This document shows positions 45,241 through 53,092 of a stretch of DNA of 64,000 nt, in pieces. Each line of letters opens with the position of its first letter. Positions within the stretch are counted from its first letter, which is position 1. A program made the translations under genes and the position numbers. The DNA is from Streptococcus urinalis 2285-97 (lineage in GTDB: Bacteria; Bacillota; Bacilli; Lactobacillales; Streptococcaceae): NCBI RefSeq assembly GCF_000188055.2, contig NZ_AEUZ02000001.1, forward strand, positions 1,936,001 to 2,000,000, given 5' to 3'. The notes beneath the pieces were generated by a model. That model worked only from the letters and a program-made list of their open reading frames with translations, was not told the origin of the DNA and ran no database searches.

Positions 45241-45819
45241 TTAAATACTGTCAAAGCCTGCAAACAAGGCTTTATCTTCTTCACTCAGGTTAGATCCTGA
45301 GTCTGCTGACGGATTTCCAATTGCGGTAATTTTTGGTGTTGGTTCTGTTTCGTTTTGGACTTGGAAAAGATATGGACTTGACTCTCTAAGGTTGTTGATT
45401 GTTTCTTCTAAAACAGGTTTACCATCTTCTCCTATTTCGATTTTGTCTAAGTCGATAAACTTCATCAAATCTTCTGAGTTGTAAGCTCCAACATCTTTAA
45501 GTGCTAAAGCTACCGCATTTGTTTTTTGAATTTGAGCAAGTTGCGTCTCGCTATCAGATTTGTAAGTATCAAATTGGCTCTTGATATCAGCTAATTGTTG
45601 TTTCAGCTCATCACTAGCACCTTCTTTGTCCTGCAAATCTTTAATAGTTTGAGTTTGTTGCTCAAGCTGTTGTTTCAATGTGTCGTTTTCTGCCTGTAAC
45701 TCAGACTTAGCCTGTACTTTTGCATTTTCAATACCTGCACCGTACGCTTGCATGATATTATCCAGCACACTGTTATCTGTTATACCTGCGTCAACCAACA
45801 TCTCACGTTTAAGGCTCAT
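45241..45819 (-). CDS. Capsid scaffolding protein (GP20-like)
   Basis: A 192-residue, strongly coiled-coil protein (residues 35-105, AENDTLKQQLEQQTQTIKDLQDKEGASDELKQQLADIKSQFDTYKSD) ending in an acidic tail. It resembles phage minor structural GP20 / scaffold proteins, placed as usual just upstream of the capsid gene. Confidence 0.82.
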   Translation of the reverse strand: MSLKREMLVDAGITDNSVLDNIMQAYGAGIENAKVQAKSELQAENDTLKQQLEQQTQTIKDLQDKEGASDELKQQLADIKSQFDTYKSDSETQLAQIQKTNAVALALKDVGAYNSEDLMKFIDLDKIEIGEDGKPVLEETINNLRESSPYLFQVQNETEPTPKITAIGNPSADSGSNLSEEDKALFAGFDSI

Positions 45820-45889
45820 ACCTTAACTCCTTTGTTTTACGTCACGAGGGACTGAGATACAGACACTTTTACGCCATATCCAGGGCAAA

Positions 45890-45917
45890 ATAAAAAACCG
45901 TTCTAATGTACGGTTCA
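45890..45917 (-). terminator. Terminator upstream of the scaffold and capsid genes
   Basis: AACCGT (45896-45901) pairs with ACGGTT (45910-45915), followed on the minus strand by six T. It lies in a 167-base gap between early-late head genes and the scaffold gene. A 21-codon frame runs through it, but its start codon is too close to its ribosome site. Confidence 0.65.
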
Positions 45918-45986
45918 AGACATAGATATAAGATCACGCTCCTTTCAGTTTTCAGACGGTTTCAAGGTTGTAATCTCCTTTCTAAA

Positions 45987-46259
45987 TTATTTCCAAAATT
46001 GCCAAAACGGCCTTTTATTGGTTAAATCATTCAAAACATAGTCTTGCAACTCAGCTAGAGCTTCAGAAAGTGCATGAGTCAGTTCTTGCTGATCAATTAA
46101 TGCTTTACGTAAGCTTGTAAACTCTTTGTTAGTTGCTAGTGCGTTTCGAGACTGTACAATTTCAATATCAAGTATTTCTTTATTTAGAACTTTGTAGTTT
46201 TTATTTAAAATTTTGATTGTTTGTTCAAGCTCTAGCTTCTTTTTTAATCGTTTATTCAT
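45987..46259 (-). CDS. Unknown helical phage protein
   Basis: A 90-residue Lys/Glu/Leu-rich protein (MNKRLKKKLELEQTIKILNKNYKVLNKEILDIE...) ending NKRPFWQFWK, predicted coiled coil. The start at 46259 has AGGAG five bases away. It lies between the portal/minor capsid block and the scaffold. Function unknown. Confidence 0.55.
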   Translation of the reverse strand: MNKRLKKKLELEQTIKILNKNYKVLNKEILDIEIVQSRNALATNKEFTSLRKALIDQQELTHALSEALAELQDYVLNDLTNKRPFWQFWK

Positions 46260-46302
46260 AACAACTCCTATTTTTGAGCATGAAAAAAGCACCTAGTTTT
46301 AA

Positions 46303-46485
46303 CTAAGTGCTAATAACTTCAATTTGCTTAATACTACTTTCTGGATATGAGTGGTCTTCTATGACGATTTCATCATCACCATCTAAATCAACTCCATCAT
46401 ACCAATCAAGCACCTTTCCAATGACAGAGGTGCCATCAACTAATACTAGGCGGACTGTTTTATTTATATATTCCCATAATTTCAT
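46303..46485 (-). CDS. LSM-like small phage protein
   Basis: A 60-residue protein (WEYINKTVRLVLVDGTSVIGKVLDWYDGVDLDGDDEIVIEDHSYPESSIKQIEVI) with the five-strand Sm/LSM-like pattern (VRLVLVDGTSVIGKV ... IKQIEVI). It follows the minor capsid gene with four-base overlap. Similar proteins occur in siphophage head modules; the role is unknown. Confidence 0.65.
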   Translation of the reverse strand: MKLWEYINKTVRLVLVDGTSVIGKVLDWYDGVDLDGDDEIVIEDHSYPESSIKQIEVIST

Positions 46486-48203
46486 TGAGTACCTCCTTCT
46501 TTGTTATCGCTTGGCATTTTTGGCACTAGGTGAGTAGTTGCTTTGGAAATGTGGATAGTAAACTCAACTGTCTCTGTTGGATAAGCTCCATCTAGGTCTG
46601 AACGACTATATGCAACACCACTCTTAGTGTCAATCTTGATAATAGAGCTATACTGCCCTTTCTGACGCTTGACTATTGTACCGTCCAGGTAATTGTCATT
46701 GATAATCTTCTGGACAGTATCATTGTCTACCGTGATATAACCAGGTATTGGCTTGTTTTTACTCTTATTGCTTGAGACATAATCAGCATAGGCCTTGTGG
46801 TCTTTGGCGTGTCTATTTTGCTTATCCTGATTGATAACCAAAGATAGCTCGCCGTTGTTGATTTGCTCTTGCAGGTCAGACTTGAGTAATACTTGCCTGT
46901 ACCCTCTAGTGTTATTATACCCCATTTTCTTAAATTCTGACAATGATTTTGGTGCTCTCCCCCCTAAAAGTTCCTTGGCTCGCTCATATTCCTTAGTCAC
47001 TTTTTCCTGGCGTGCCCTAAGCTCAATATCTTTCTTAGCCTTGGTAAATGGGTCATCATAGTACTTCTCTCTGGCATAATCACGGTGTAGGAATGGGTTC
47101 TGTCTGAGATAGTCTCTCATAGATCCCTGTTGTATCCTTACTCTGTTCTTATACTTGTCTATCAGTTCTTGGTCTCCTAGCTTTTCTGCTACGTGGAGGA
47201 ACTCTTTAGACTGCCTGATAGACCGCTCTAGGGCCCTCTGTTTAGCCTGTACGTTGGCATTTTCTATAGCCTGCTCAGGCGTTAGGTCTTTCAGCTCATC
47301 AGGCAAATCAGGCTTATAGTTAGCACCGACAACAAAAGGCGTGATTTCATGAGTACAGTTAATACCCAAGCAACCGCCAGCGGTTCCATATCCATAATCT
47401 GATAAGGCAAGGATACGCTCACCTTTTTCAGTTCTAGCAACTCCAGTAGTGACTATCTGATGTTGTAGAGGGGCGCACATTTCTCTTGCTGTAGATTTCT
47501 TTGAGTAGTAAAAGGTGTCTATACCCATTTCCTCAGCTGGAGCCATTCTAACCTCACGATAAACACGCCAAGCAGTTGACTTAATGACTTGCCTAGCGTA
47601 GGTGTCAGCTTTCCACCTCTTCCCTTGACTATCTGTAAAGCCATAAAAGCCTTTTTTAGCCCATTTCATGACAGTATCTGAAATAGCCTTGTCTGATGTT
47701 GCTAGACCTGTGACAACCTTTGCTGTGGCCTCTTCAATGATAGACTGATAAGCCCCCATCACGCTTTTTGGTAGCGTGGTATTGATAAGGTTATTTATGT
47801 CTCCAATTGTCTGATTGACATATGCTGCTAGATTTGTTTGAATGAGTGAGTTAGCCACAAAACTACCGCTACCAGTAGCCTCTAAAAGCTGCTGTTTGGT
47901 ATCTTTGTAGATTTGGTAGCCCTCATTTTGGATAACATACCTAAGCTGTTCCTCAGCAATTCCTGAGCTGTCAGAAATGAGCTTGAGGTTATCCTCATTG
48001 AGTAGCCCCATCTCATTCATTTTCTCTAGTTGCCAAATGTATGGGTTATCATCAAGACTAGCAGAGCCACGCTCTTTGATACGGTCTATAACTTGGTCAA
48101 ATAGATCCAGAGTAAGCTGATGATAGATGTCTGCAACCTGACTAGCGTCAAGCATAAGCTGCTCATCATTTAGTTTGATTGGTTTCTTCTTGTCATCAGC
48201 CAT
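46482..48203 (-). CDS. Phage minor capsid protein with C-terminal toxin-50-like domain
   Basis: A 573-residue protein. The first ~400 residues match the Phage_min_cap2 / head morphogenesis family (IINDLINTTLPKSVMGAY-like region, TDSQGKRWKADTYARQVIKSTAWRVYREVRMAPAEEMGIDTFYYSKKSTAREMCAPLQHQIVT..., GCLGINCTHEITPF). Residues about 450-565 (LSLVINQDKQNRHAKDHKAYADY...GYITVDNDTVQKIINDNYLDGTIVKRQKGQYSSIIKIDTKSGVAYSR...ETVEFTIHISKATTHLVP) resemble polymorphic toxin type 50. The enzyme could be packaged in the virion and injected. It follows the portal gene by four bases. Confidence 0.82.
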   Translation of the reverse strand: MADDKKKPIKLNDEQLMLDASQVADIYHQLTLDLFDQVIDRIKERGSASLDDNPYIWQLEKMNEMGLLNEDNLKLISDSSGIAEEQLRYVIQNEGYQIYKDTKQQLLEATGSGSFVANSLIQTNLAAYVNQTIGDINNLINTTLPKSVMGAYQSIIEEATAKVVTGLATSDKAISDTVMKWAKKGFYGFTDSQGKRWKADTYARQVIKSTAWRVYREVRMAPAEEMGIDTFYYSKKSTAREMCAPLQHQIVTTGVARTEKGERILALSDYGYGTAGGCLGINCTHEITPFVVGANYKPDLPDELKDLTPEQAIENANVQAKQRALERSIRQSKEFLHVAEKLGDQELIDKYKNRVRIQQGSMRDYLRQNPFLHRDYAREKYYDDPFTKAKKDIELRARQEKVTKEYERAKELLGGRAPKSLSEFKKMGYNNTRGYRQVLLKSDLQEQINNGELSLVINQDKQNRHAKDHKAYADYVSSNKSKNKPIPGYITVDNDTVQKIINDNYLDGTIVKRQKGQYSSIIKIDTKSGVAYSRSDLDGAYPTETVEFTIHISKATTHLVPKMPSDNKEGGTQ

Positions 48204-48207
48204 CTAA

Positions 48208-49719
48208 TCACTCTCCATATACTCCTACATCAGCAGGACTACGCTCTCCGCTTGCCTCGTCAATGGCATTACCGCTGATTTCAGCTTTAATTTCCTTAGC
48301 TTTCTCAGTCGTTACGTTAAGCACCTTCTCAATAGCCATTACATCAGTACCAAAACCAGCGTTAACTACCTTAATCCAGTAGTCAAGCTCAGCATTTCGG
48401 TCAGTAAAGACACCGTCATCAAGGTTAATGCTGATAGCGTCCATGTCTGGTATATTGCCCTTGTAGAGTTGATAGGCCTTCCCAAGTTCTAACATGGAGA
48501 TAATCAGCTCTTTTAGGGATTGCTCAACCAAGCTGACGATACTGTTACGCATTTGGTAAGTGTCAGAGTTCTCTGAGACAATCTCAGTAGCTGTCTTCAT
48601 ACTCTTACCGTCAAAGGTAAACATGCCAGCTGATACCCCTATCTGCATTTCAAAAAGCGCTAGACCCTCGTTGATAGCCTTGATATAGTCATCAGAGCGT
48701 ATAGGAGTTGTAAGGTCTGTTATACCTATACCCTTGTCTATATCACCACTATCGAACTGCTCATAGACATTGTGCCCAGTTTCAAACTCACGCTTGACAG
48801 TGACCTTGTCACCGTCCTGATTGTACTCTGTCTTAATCATCTGAGTAGGAACAGCCACCCTACGCTGACCCATTTTTACCTCCCACATAAACTCATCATA
48901 GGTTGTATTAAGGAAGTCAATAGTAGTCTTAGCGTTATCAAAGATAGATAGACCAAGCGGACTATTAATATCTTTGTTATTCATTCCTGGTGTCTTTAAG
49001 TAGGTAAACAAGGGTCTGCTAAGACCGTTCAAGTCTACTATTTCCTCCAAGTCCTCATAGAGTTCTGACAAAGGTACTCTAGCTCCTACAATGTTCTGAT
49101 TATCAGACTTGTAGAGCTCATTTGTCACAGTGTACCTGTCATCTTTTACCCATTCGTGCAATTCAATTAGCGTGTAACACTTGTGCTTATTACCTTCTGA
49201 TTTGATTGTTTTAGTAACAATAGCAGCACTAGAAACATCTTGGGTATTTGACTGGAGAGGCAAAAAGACGGGAGCTTGAATAAATGCTATCCTTACCTTG
49301 TCATTGTCAACATATGGCCTCATGGCAAGTCCTCCAAGAGCTAAACAGCTCTCTAGGTAGCGTTCAAAATTCTTAATAAAGCGATCATTTTGTAGTTGTT
49401 TCTGGATAAACTCATTAGCTCTTTCATCATCTACCTTGATTTCAGCCTGTTCGTTAAATACCAGGCTTGCAATCTTCTTAGATGCTGTTCTGCCTATTGG
49501 TAAATGGTTAAAATCTCGCTTTTGTTTTGTGCCGTTGCTATCTTTATACTCAATCTGTGGATAACGACCAGCATAGTATTTGAGGTTTTCCCTGATACGG
49601 TCATACTCAGCAACTGAGACTGCTATTTTAGGGTGGTCAGTAATGTTTGTTAAGTTTTGTGTGGTCATCACATACTTGCTCCTTGTAAAGAAATTCTTGA
49701 TAGTCTGTACTATTCCCAT
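48208..49719 (-). CDS. Phage portal protein (SPP1 Gp6-like)
   Basis: A 503-residue protein (SVAEYDRIRENLKYYAGRYPQIEYKDSNGTKQKRDFNHLPIGRTASKKIASLVFNEQAEIKVDD..., MWEVKMGQRRVAVPTQMI, GKSMKTATEIVSENSDTYQMRNSIVSLVEQSLKELI). These are hallmarks of SPP1-type portals. It forms the dodecameric DNA entry ring at one capsid vertex. Confidence 0.92.
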   Translation of the reverse strand: MGIVQTIKNFFTRSKYVMTTQNLTNITDHPKIAVSVAEYDRIRENLKYYAGRYPQIEYKDSNGTKQKRDFNHLPIGRTASKKIASLVFNEQAEIKVDDERANEFIQKQLQNDRFIKNFERYLESCLALGGLAMRPYVDNDKVRIAFIQAPVFLPLQSNTQDVSSAAIVTKTIKSEGNKHKCYTLIELHEWVKDDRYTVTNELYKSDNQNIVGARVPLSELYEDLEEIVDLNGLSRPLFTYLKTPGMNNKDINSPLGLSIFDNAKTTIDFLNTTYDEFMWEVKMGQRRVAVPTQMIKTEYNQDGDKVTVKREFETGHNVYEQFDSGDIDKGIGITDLTTPIRSDDYIKAINEGLALFEMQIGVSAGMFTFDGKSMKTATEIVSENSDTYQMRNSIVSLVEQSLKELIISMLELGKAYQLYKGNIPDMDAISINLDDGVFTDRNAELDYWIKVVNAGFGTDVMAIEKVLNVTTEKAKEIKAEISGNAIDEASGERSPADVGVYGE

Positions 49720-49730
49720 TGTTAGCTCCT

Positions 49731-51029
49731 TTAGGCTTTCAAATCTAGCTCCCTAGCATTGTCTAAGACAAAATACTTGAACTCATCTACCGTGTGGTCA
49801 TCTTCCTTGATAACTTTAGGATCATCAGAGTTAATAGTCTTGTCATCATAGCGGTACATCTTGTGCTCCTCGACAAACACCTTATTAGCAGGAATGTCAA
49901 GGTAGTAAAAGCGCCCCTCTGCTAGCAAGCTGATAACCATGTCAATCATAGTCTGGTTTTTCTTTTTGGCTACTGGGTGCCAACGTTCGCCATAGTCCTT
50001 AAAGTATTGATTTCTCAAAGCACCCTCAGCACTATCAATAGTCATCTTGAGCTTTGGCACTCTGTACTGTTTCATGACCTTGTCAATAAAGTCATGTATC
50101 ATCACAGACAACTCACTAGGTGCTTTCTTGATTGTCTTGCCAGCTGGAGAATAGTAGAACGTATCAAGCAAAATAACATTCCCCTTGGCAGTCAATCCAT
50201 AAGCTCCACAGGCTGTCGCTGACTGCTGGTGTCCAGTATCTAGGGCAAATGATATACCGATAAGCCTATCGTCCTCAGGGAGGCTCTCAAGTGGCTTAAA
50301 ATAGCTCATGTTATAAACATGATTACCAAGCCCTATGACTTCTCCTAGATACATCCAACGGTAATAGTCAGGATCAGTTTCCTTGTATCTTTCTATCTTC
50401 TCTTTCATCTGCCTAGACAAAAAACCTAGCTTGTCGTCAAGATAGGTGCTGTGATGTATCATGTAGGTTGGGTCACTAGCTTTCTCAGCTACCCATTCAT
50501 TTATCCAGTCGTAGGGATTTCTAGGTGGGTTGTAAGTGAAATAAACCTTGACCTGTTTGCCATTTGGCAACTCTTGACGGATAAAAGTATCCTCAACTAT
50601 GTCAATGTCCTCACGCCCTGCAAACTCTGCTAATTCCTCAAACCAAACAGACATAACATAGCCCTTTGCTATCTTCTGTGATTTGAGTTTCATTGGGTCA
50701 TCTACACCATAAAAGTAAAAGGCTGTACCTGTCTTTTTGTGGGTAATCTGTAGCGGTGACTTACCAAATTTGAACTGATTTGCTAGTCCCATTTCATAGA
50801 TGGCCCATCTTATCTGCTCATAAACAGACATTCTCAGGTACTTACCAACTTTCCGTAGAACTACCACATTACCTAGAGGGTCACTAATAAAGTCATTTAC
50901 TAGGTCAATGGATACCACAGAGGACTTAGTAGAGGCACGCCCACCCTTTAACACTATATGGCTCTTGAGAGTATATAGGACTTCATCAAATACTGGATTA
51001 ATCAGCTTTGCTAGGTTCAGTATCGCCAT
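49731..51029 (-). CDS. terL: Terminase large subunit
   Basis: A 432-residue packaging motor (PBSX/SPP1 type). The ATPase domain has the Walker A variant GGRASTKSS (residues 29-37) and Walker B VMSVWFEELAEF. The nuclease domain follows (LDTGHQQSATACGAYG, KMTIDSAEGALRNQYFKDYG). It cuts and translocates DNA into the prohead. ATG 51029 is supported by GGAG eight bases away and by overlap with the small subunit; the longer frame is unlikely. Confidence 0.93.
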   Translation of the reverse strand: MAILNLAKLINPVFDEVLYTLKSHIVLKGGRASTKSSVVSIDLVNDFISDPLGNVVVLRKVGKYLRMSVYEQIRWAIYEMGLANQFKFGKSPLQITHKKTGTAFYFYGVDDPMKLKSQKIAKGYVMSVWFEELAEFAGREDIDIVEDTFIRQELPNGKQVKVYFTYNPPRNPYDWINEWVAEKASDPTYMIHHSTYLDDKLGFLSRQMKEKIERYKETDPDYYRWMYLGEVIGLGNHVYNMSYFKPLESLPEDDRLIGISFALDTGHQQSATACGAYGLTAKGNVILLDTFYYSPAGKTIKKAPSELSVMIHDFIDKVMKQYRVPKLKMTIDSAEGALRNQYFKDYGERWHPVAKKKNQTMIDMVISLLAEGRFYYLDIPANKVFVEEHKMYRYDDKTINSDDPKVIKEDDHTVDEFKYFVLDNARELDLKA

Positions 51030-51498
51030 TGTACTCACTCCTATCAAATGTAAATCCAGTAATGACCGTGTCATTTTCATCATCAGAGCCTAACTGTGCC
51101 TTGAGGTTGTCAATTTCAAGTCTTAATTTCTCGTCAGCAAGCTCTAAATCATGAAACGCCATATTATTCATGCCGTCTAATGCTGAAAGAAAGGCGTTAG
51201 AGTTTGCTTGTCTAACGCCATCTTGTTCAATGCTAGCTCTAGCCTTATTCTTTAGCCATTCATACTCATTAAAAGCCTGTTCTCGTGACCATAAAGACAT
51301 GTTTGAGAACTGTTTTAGTAGTTCTCTATACCTTGACAAAACCTTTACATTTTGCAAGAGGACAGCAGCCTTAGTGTCAACGCTACTGTCTAGCCATTTT
51401 TTAGATGATGGATACGCCTTTCTATACGCCTGTCTTTGAGATAGCCCTGAGATTATCCCTTGGACAAACAATTCTTGTTTTGGGGTTAATTTATCCAC
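50998..51498 (-). CDS. terS: Terminase small subunit
   Basis: A 166-residue protein starting LTPKQELFVQGIISGLSQRQAYRKAYPSSKKWLDSSVDTKAAVLLQNVKVLSRYREL. This is the HTH-containing N-terminus of Terminase_2 proteins that recognise the packaging site. A GTG start follows AAAGGAGG. It overlaps the large subunit by 32 bases. Confidence 0.9.
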   Translation of the reverse strand: MDKLTPKQELFVQGIISGLSQRQAYRKAYPSSKKWLDSSVDTKAAVLLQNVKVLSRYRELLKQFSNMSLWSREQAFNEYEWLKNKARASIEQDGVRQANSNAFLSALDGMNNMAFHDLELADEKLRLEIDNLKAQLGSDDENDTVITGFTFDRSEYNGDTEPSKAD

Positions 51499-51521
51499 TC
51501 ATGGACTACCTCCTTTCTGAC

Positions 51522-51558
51522 AAAAGAAAAGGTAAGACACTTCATAGGTGCCTTACCC
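51522..51558 (-). terminator. Terminator between the DUF1492 regulator and the terminase genes
   Basis: On the minus strand GGTAAGGCACC pairs (with mismatches) with AGTGTCTTACC and is followed by TTTTCTTTT. It would stop early transcription just before the late operon. Confidence 0.7.
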
Positions 51559-51579
51559 TTATTTCTTGATACTATCATT

Positions 51580-52041
51580 CTAGCAGATTTTAGACTTCAT
51601 GCCTGTACCGTTACTATCATTTACTATCAATTCTGAAAGTATAACATCAAGTTCCTTTACTGCCTGTTTCTTTAAACGGTAGTAAGTAGGAGAACTCATG
51701 CCACCCATGCTGTCACAGATGTCATCAACGTACATCTTGTTGATGTAGGTCATTCTCAAGATAGTCCTATGCTTCGGATTTTTCAGCTTGTTAATCAATC
51801 TACCAAGTTCAAGTTTCCTGTTAATAACTTCATTGGTATCTTGCTCTATCGCTTCTTTCATCACAATAAGCTGAGTATAGACATCATCAACTTGTCTAGC
51901 TGGACCGCCTTTGACTTTGTCCGTATTCCACTTAGGACTTGAGAGTAGTCCAGCCTCAAGTTCATTGATTTCATCTATACGACTTTGAATATCTAAATCT
52001 AGGTTTTGCAGCTCATCAAGTAATTCTTTGGCTCTATTCAC
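51580..52041 (-). CDS. DUF1492-family phage late regulator (ArpU-like)
   Basis: A 153-residue protein: N-terminal coiled coil (RAKELLDELQNLDLDIQSRIDEINELEAGL) and a C-terminal sigma-region-4-like HTH (HRTILRMTYINKMYVDDICDSMGGMSSPTYYRLKKQAVKELDVIL). Such proteins precede terminase genes in streptococcal phages and are thought to switch on late transcription. It starts with GTG after AAGGGAG. Confidence 0.82.
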   Translation of the reverse strand: MNRAKELLDELQNLDLDIQSRIDEINELEAGLLSSPKWNTDKVKGGPARQVDDVYTQLIVMKEAIEQDTNEVINRKLELGRLINKLKNPKHRTILRMTYINKMYVDDICDSMGGMSSPTYYRLKKQAVKELDVILSELIVNDSNGTGMKSKIC

Positions 52042-52116
52042 TCTCTATCTCCCTTATGATATAATATTAGTAACGAAAATATTAACCAGGGAGTCAGCTA
52101 TTGCTGGCTTTTTTAG
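52037..52116 (+). ncRNA. Candidate tiny antisense RNA A
   Basis: On the strand opposite the phage genes, TTCACT (52037-52042), a 17-base spacer and an extended -10 TGATATAAT (hexamer 52060-52065) are followed 28 bases later by a terminator. Its stem is GTCAGC/GCTGGC (52093-52108), then six T. The transcript would be about 43 nt. It closely parallels unit B near 59.4 kb. Confidence 0.5.
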
Positions 52117-52145
52117 TATCTTAGGAAAATCTGGTATGTTTCTTA

Positions 52146-52337
52146 TCAACCTCCATTACCAGTTGTTTCTGCAATTCTAGCTGTTTTCTTAGCTAGTTCT
52201 TCATGACACCTATCAATTTGCTTTTGCAATCCTGTTATTTGTTGTCTATACTCATTACTTGCGAAACGATAACCAGTGTAGATACCAGCAGCAAAAACAA
52301 TAAATACTATACTAAAAGCAATAATATTTTTTCTCAT
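52146..52337 (-). CDS. Small membrane-anchored coiled-coil phage protein
   Basis: A 63-residue protein: one membrane helix (IIAFSIVFIVFAAGIYTGYRF) and a coiled-coil tail (QQITGLQKQIDRCHEELAKKTARIAE). It lies in the early region near the regulator. Function unknown; superinfection or lysis-timing roles are possible but unsupported. Confidence 0.6.
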   Translation of the reverse strand: MRKNIIAFSIVFIVFAAGIYTGYRFASNEYRQQITGLQKQIDRCHEELAKKTARIAETTGNGG

Positions 52338-52348
52338 TTCAATCCTTT

Positions 52349-52579
52349 CTAAATAACTAAGTATTGTACCTCATGGCAATCTACTTCAAATATGTAAGTA
52401 ACATGATCAAGCAATTTGTCATGCCTACGATTAATCAATCTAAAATTAGTAGAACGATAAGGTTTCCCATCAGATTTGTTGATTAATACCATGTCATATT
52501 TTCTTCTAGCTAAGATAGCCGCTTGTGCCTCACTAGCTTCGAATGCATCTAATGTTATAGAAACTGTTAAAGTTTTCAT
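52349..52579 (-). CDS. Unknown 76-residue phage protein
   Basis: A small basic protein (MKTLTVSITLDAFEASEAQAAILARRKYDMVLINKSDGKPYRSTNFRLINRRHDKLLDHVTYIFEVDCHEV). Its start overlaps the stop of the upstream small gene (ATGA). Not recognised. Confidence 0.55.
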   Translation of the reverse strand: MKTLTVSITLDAFEASEAQAAILARRKYDMVLINKSDGKPYRSTNFRLINRRHDKLLDHVTYIFEVDCHEVQYLVI

Positions 52580-52728
52580 GAGACTAACTCCTTTTTTACT
52601 TTATAAAGTCGTTGACCTTGATATTTTCTTCTTAATTGATCATGACATTTAGAAGCTTCTTTTTCTGAATTAAACTCATGAATTTCATCCAGCATATTGT
52701 CGAAATAAACTAAAATTTTATAACTCAT
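52576..52728 (-). CDS. Unknown 50-residue phage protein
   Basis: MSYKILVYFDNMLDEIHEFN... with GGAGAG before the ATG at 52728; its TGA overlaps the next start by four bases. This coupling and the clean ribosome site support it as real. The pattern (strand, 'F.s..eA...h..l') resembles short phage early proteins. Function unknown. Confidence 0.6.
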   Translation of the reverse strand: MSYKILVYFDNMLDEIHEFNSEKEASKCHDQLRRKYQGQRLYKVKKELVS

Positions 52729-53092
52729 TTACTCTCCTTTTTATACATTTTGAATGTATATTTTTAATGGTTACATGGTTACACCACTTTTTCAAAAAAA
52801 TTTTTATAAAAAATAAGAATAGCGTTATATCAACGTTTATATCACTTGCTATTTTTACTTACTTAAATATTTATAAAATGATGTAACCTTAGTTGCTAAC
52901 AGCTTATAAAACCAGTAATATCAAGGCTTTAGCGCGTCTACACCACTTTTTTAGAAATTGTTAATAAAATACGCCTTAAACCATTGATATAACTGACTTT
53001 CACCAACGTCTACATCAAACTGTAGACTTTATGTAGACTTGTGTAGACTTTTATCAATTATATCTACATCAATACACATTATGTCTACATCA
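52729..53092. repeat. Iteron-like repeat region, candidate phage replication origin
   Basis: This 361-base gene-free stretch is AT-rich. At its right end it carries clustered TGTAGAC/GTCTACA copies: TGTAGACTT at 53021-53029, 53032-53040 and 53042-53050; GTCTACATCA at 53008-53017 and 53083-53092; ATCTACATCA at 53062-53071; GTCTACACCA at 52936-52945. They abut the 3' end of the VapE-like helicase gene. Direct and inverted repeats beside a primase/helicase are typical of an origin. Confidence 0.55.

Noticed and set aside
45840..45960. 21-codon ORF overlapping the pre-scaffold terminator
   Set aside because: Its GTG is directly against the ribosome site and the frame coincides with a terminator stem, so coding is doubtful.
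52930..53092. TGTAGAC repeats as a CRISPR array
   Set aside because: Units are under 12 bases, irregularly spaced and in both orientations, with no spacers of constant length and no cas genes.
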